This document shows, piece after piece, positions 9,601 through 10,927 of a stretch of 10,927 nucleotides of DNA. Made by a program: the position numbers and the translations under genes. The first letter of the stretch is position 1. Every line of letters begins with the position of its first letter. The notes below the pieces were generated by a model that was given only the letters and a program-made list of their open reading frames with translations, did not search any database and was not told the origin of the DNA. The stretch comes from Planctomycetales bacterium (GTDB lineage: Bacteria; Planctomycetota; Planctomycetia; Pirellulales; UBA7805). The stretch is taken from assembly GCA_011772275.1 (NCBI GenBank), contig WVZU01000003.1, positions 1-10,927 on the forward strand. Reading direction: 5' to 3'.

Positions 9601-10103
9601 CCGAAGTCAGCGACTTTCACGCGGTCGCCAACCAAAAGCAGATTTTCCGGTTTGACGTCCAGGTGCTGCAGGTGGTAGTCGTCGCGAATGTAGTCCAGGG
9701 CCTCGGCCGCATCCTTCAGATATTTCAGCAACCGTTCGCGCGGCACGCCCGACATGCCGGATTCCTGGCATTCGGTCAAGACTTCCTTGAGGTTGGTCTC
9801 TGCCAGTTCCGTGATGACGATCAGCCGCCCGTTGACCACCTCGATCCGTTCCAGCGAAAGCAGAAACGGATGGCGAACCTGCTTGATCCGGTTCAGCGCC
9901 TTCAATTCGCGGGCGGCCCGTTCGTCGTCCATGTGCCCGTAGACCAGTTTGGCTGCCTTGGTCAGGCCGCCGGGCGCTTCGACTTTCCAGACTTCGCCGT
10001 AGCCGCCGATGCCGATGCGTTCCACCAGCCGGTAGCCCGGTATCGGTTCCTCGGTCTGCAAGGCAGTGGGGGATGGCGACAAACTATCCAGTTCGTTGGT
10101 CAT
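6675..10103 (-). CDS. Ser/Thr protein kinase fused to tubulin/FtsZ-like domain
   Basis: This 1142-residue protein combines a Hanks-type Ser/Thr kinase with a tubulin-superfamily module. Kinase, about 22-275: glycine loop GIGGYGEV at 31-38, ATP-binding Lys52, helix-C Glu66, catalytic loop HLDVKPEN at 147-154 (Asp149, Lys151, Asn154), DFG at 166-168 and APPE at 189-192. All catalytic residues are present, so it should be active. Leu148 replaces the Arg of HRD, making it a non-RD kinase. A Ser/Thr/Asn-rich linker spans about 276-339. Tubulin-like part, from about 340: GVGGAA at 346-351, an FtsZ T2-like loop DSDRSAL at 381-387, and GGSGSGM at 501-507, matching the tubulin signature GGGTGSG with Ser for Thr. 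This resembles the Pfam Tubulin_2 type. About 650-1142 is mostly helical and charged with no recognised domain. No membrane segment is seen, so it is probably cytoplasmic. The ATG at 10103 was chosen because the kinase starts soon after it; the only upstream alternative is a TTG at 10175 without a ribosome binding site. Expected role (inference): a nucleotide-dependent filament or scaffold controlled by its own kinase. Confidence 0.9.
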   Translation of the reverse strand: MTNELDSLSPSPTALQTEEPIPGYRLVERIGIGGYGEVWKVEAPGGLTKAAKLVYGHMDDERAARELKALNRIKQVRHPFLLSLERIEVVNGRLIVITELAETNLKEVLTECQESGMSGVPRERLLKYLKDAAEALDYIRDDYHLQHLDVKPENLLLVGDRVKVADFGLVRELVNTNVSMMGGLTPTYAPPEVFDGRPDRQSDQYSLAIVYQEMLTGAVPFDGRTAAQLAAQHMHSQPKLETLPPADRVAVARALSKDPGKRFAGCRAFIETLMKPEMAAAATVIQASSRSTNFSGPNRTISLDEINRTNQTLEKSPLPNRDVDMADLAPLELTGKHACRPTLFLGVGGAAVEILRLLRRRLHDRLGDLNEVPAIQILAIDSDRSALTLACTDNNTAALATRETLALPLRRTQDYRSESDKYLSWLSRRWLYNIPRSQQTEGLRPLGRLVMIDHGEQLMQRIRELIGVLSEEDAIHASSKASGTPFAVAAPRVFIVTSIAGGSGSGMVLDIAYAVRQILTEYGHPDDGVCGILTHHTDRRASAKDLALANTLACLTELKHYSQPAGHYPGDANLGLASFNGSTFHHGYFVHLGDDLEAAELGDQLDRVAEYLFCNAVTRAGEFFDQSRQHEHQEHPVPCPETTLRSFGLYQLGLSNSDVPTELADAICSRLMEDWRGGPQTASDSQPLKFSDVTAGSKTAADKSSAFNTTVDRLAEEQAEKLKLDIEPLSQEIMALAGEEMRCDPKDYFSELAKLRSQQTPHKDATAIQDLMDLTDRMLGTDATDGAPDGTFLPLQAVINDRLKEVADQRGSMLREWLWEMVDNSRGRIRGARRATAWLAKYLQNMARQASDLVKTHSEEALHVRGRLLATATQDAPKDLADNPLLSSYYQLRLNQTVMRAVAKTFRSIDEIHVAAAAEQLQGLLRELDALNSKFKTPPAPQLSPPSAHSDAVTFRQYIRSSSQTALSHRLAEFAADVETGLFGNNGGLRVLLASNTGLQSDLADVLRTTASQVLRRAVREVNVAELVLAVTASSKDATHSPLQTCVQIAQPRMTKCGGARRLLSVVPESSAREPIAASLEHYLKKSLNLVFDTDGDLVFCYEAEGLEITDLAWSLIGDRPDLLQVAARLHTRTDVDWLSLV

Positions 10104-10120
10104 GGTGCGTGTGTGTGTGG
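10104..10120 (-). repeat. CA-dinucleotide run before the kinase-tubulin start
   Basis: On the minus strand the 17 bases before the ATG are almost purely alternating C and A (CCACACACACACGCACC). No purine-rich Shine-Dalgarno sequence lies in the normal window. The run probably keeps the start region unstructured and implies SD-independent initiation, which is common in planctomycetes. As a dinucleotide repeat it is also prone to slippage, though it lies outside the coding frame. Confidence 0.6.
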
Positions 10121-10182
10121 CTAAGCAGGTTGGTTGTCCGCCCTGGTGGGACGTGTCGAAGATTCCTGTTCCCAAAGTTGTG

Positions 10183-10202
10183 GCGTCCCCCAGGACGGAC
10201 GC
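10183..10202 (-). other. Intergenic hairpin after the AAA+ gene
   Basis: A perfect 6-base stem (GCGTCC / GGACGC) with an 8-base loop begins 15 bases after the AAA+ stop codon. No T-run follows on the minus strand, so it is not a standard intrinsic terminator. It may be a processing or attenuation structure that tunes expression between the two genes. The 114-base gap shows no convincing -35/-10 pair, which favours co-transcription. Confidence 0.3.
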
Positions 10203-10217
10203 TGGCTCGTTAAGTTT

Positions 10218-10927
10218 CTAGACGGATTTGCCGCCTTTACATAGGACGTCCGTGAAATATGTCTTCACGGCCCGGTCGAAATAGTCGTTCTTCATTTCCA
10301 GCGGTAGTCGCTGGTAACCGCAGTAGTTGCGGACCTGGTACAGCAGGTCGCGCGGGTGGCAACGGCGCAGCTGCCGGTTGGCCGCCCGGTAATGTTTTTC
10401 CAGGAGGTGCTCGACCACGTCCTGACGGTACTCGCAGCCGATTTGTTCGGCACAGCTTTGAAAGAGTCGCTTGAACTCTTCTTCGCTGGGGTCGTTGATT
10501 TCAATCTTGTAGGGGAGGCGTCGCAGAAAGGCTTCGTCGACCAGATCGGCTGGCTGCAGATTTGTCGAAAACAAGATCAATTGCTCGAAAGGCACCTGGA
10601 TTTTCTTGCCCGTCGGCAAGGTGAGGAAATCGTGGCGGTTTTCCAGGGGGACGATCCAACGGTTGAGGAGCTGGTCCGGGTCGATTCGCTGGCGGCCAAA
10701 GTCGTCGATCAGCATGCAACCGCAGTTGCTTTTCAATTGAAGGGGAGCTTCGTTGATATTGCCCCGTGGGTCGAAGCGAATTTCCAGGTTGTCCATCGTC
10801 AATTCGCCACCCACCACCACCGTCGGTCGCCGGATCTTGATCCAGCGGCGGTCGTATTCTTGTTTCTTCAGCAGTTCGCTTTTCCCAGTGGCTACCGGGA
10901 CGTGGTACGCCGCGTCGAACAGCTTGA
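10218..10927 (-). CDS. AAA+ ATPase, C-terminal part (5' end outside window)
   Basis: The reading frame stays open to the right edge; reading back from the TAG stop gives 235 residues, so the gene starts beyond the window. Visible (numbering from the first residue in the window): a Walker B strand MLIDDFG at 71-77, with DD rather than the usual DE; a sensor-1-like strand ILFSTNL at 117-123 (Asn122); and an arginine pair in AFLRRLPYK at about 132-140, the arginine-finger/sensor region. A helical lid domain follows. The stretch DRRWIKIRRPTVVVGGEL and the LLNRWIVPLE segment match, from memory, an AAA+ ATPase type common in planctomycetes. Walker A must lie upstream and cannot be checked. AAA+ proteins use ATP to remodel partner proteins. 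The neighbouring kinase-tubulin gene, 114 bases downstream in the same direction, is the obvious candidate partner, but this is inferred from position only. It is not clearly MoxR or any named AAA+ subfamily. Confidence 0.88.
   Translation of the reverse strand, partial: KLFDAAYHVPVATGKSELLKKQEYDRRWIKIRRPTVVVGGELTMDNLEIRFDPRGNINEAPLQLKSNCGCMLIDDFGRQRIDPDQLLNRWIVPLENRHDFLTLPTGKKIQVPFEQLILFSTNLQPADLVDEAFLRRLPYKIEINDPSEEEFKRLFQSCAEQIGCEYRQDVVEHLLEKHYRAANRQLRRCHPRDLLYQVRNYCGYQRLPLEMKNDYFDRAVKTYFTDVLCKGGKSV

Noticed and set aside
10104..10175. Upstream TTG start for the kinase-tubulin protein
   Set aside because: It adds 24 residues with no kinase similarity and has no ribosome binding site; the added part includes the CA tract.
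10872..10892. VATGKSELL in the AAA+ fragment as Walker A
   Set aside because: The first Gly of GxxxxGK[ST] is missing, and as I recall in this AAA+ type this position is an insertion after the true Walker A, which must lie outside the window.

Overview
The window reads as chromosomal DNA from a planctomycete, most likely a Pirellula/Rhodopirellula-type bacterium. The basis is the GC-rich coding sequence, weak or missing Shine-Dalgarno sites at several starts, a membrane-anchored PQQ-type beta-propeller protein, and above all a Ser/Thr kinase fused to a tubulin-like domain beside a planctomycete-style AAA+ ATPase. The taxonomic call is inference from family resemblance; no rRNA gene is present.

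All five genes lie on the minus strand, so transcription runs from right to left. From the right edge: (1) the C-terminal 235 residues of an AAA+ ATPase (10218-10927; the 5' end with Walker A is outside the window). (2) After a 114-base gap, an 1142-residue protein with an N-terminal Ser/Thr kinase and a tubulin/FtsZ-like domain (6675-10103). (3) After a 299-base gap with a good promoter, a tandem repeat and a G-quadruplex motif, pyruvate phosphate dikinase (3724-6375). (4) After 235 bases, a membrane-anchored GGDEF diguanylate cyclase with an intact inhibitory site (2376-3488). (5) After 371 bases with a terminator-like hairpin and a promoter-like pair of hexamers, a three-helix membrane-anchored PQQ-like beta-propeller protein (301-2004). 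The left 300 bases hold no gene but are full of inverted and direct repeats.

The AAA+ gene and the kinase-tubulin gene probably form a functional unit that continues off the right edge. A kinase that carries its own tubulin-like module, encoded next to an AAA+ remodelling ATPase, suggests a phosphorylation-controlled filament or membrane-remodelling apparatus. This is the most novel content here. ppdK, the GGDEF gene and the PQQ-propeller gene look like separate transcription units of central carbon metabolism, c-di-GMP signalling and cell-envelope function, and nothing in the sequence ties them to the kinase-tubulin pair.

No tRNA, rRNA, CRISPR array, transposase or phage gene was seen.
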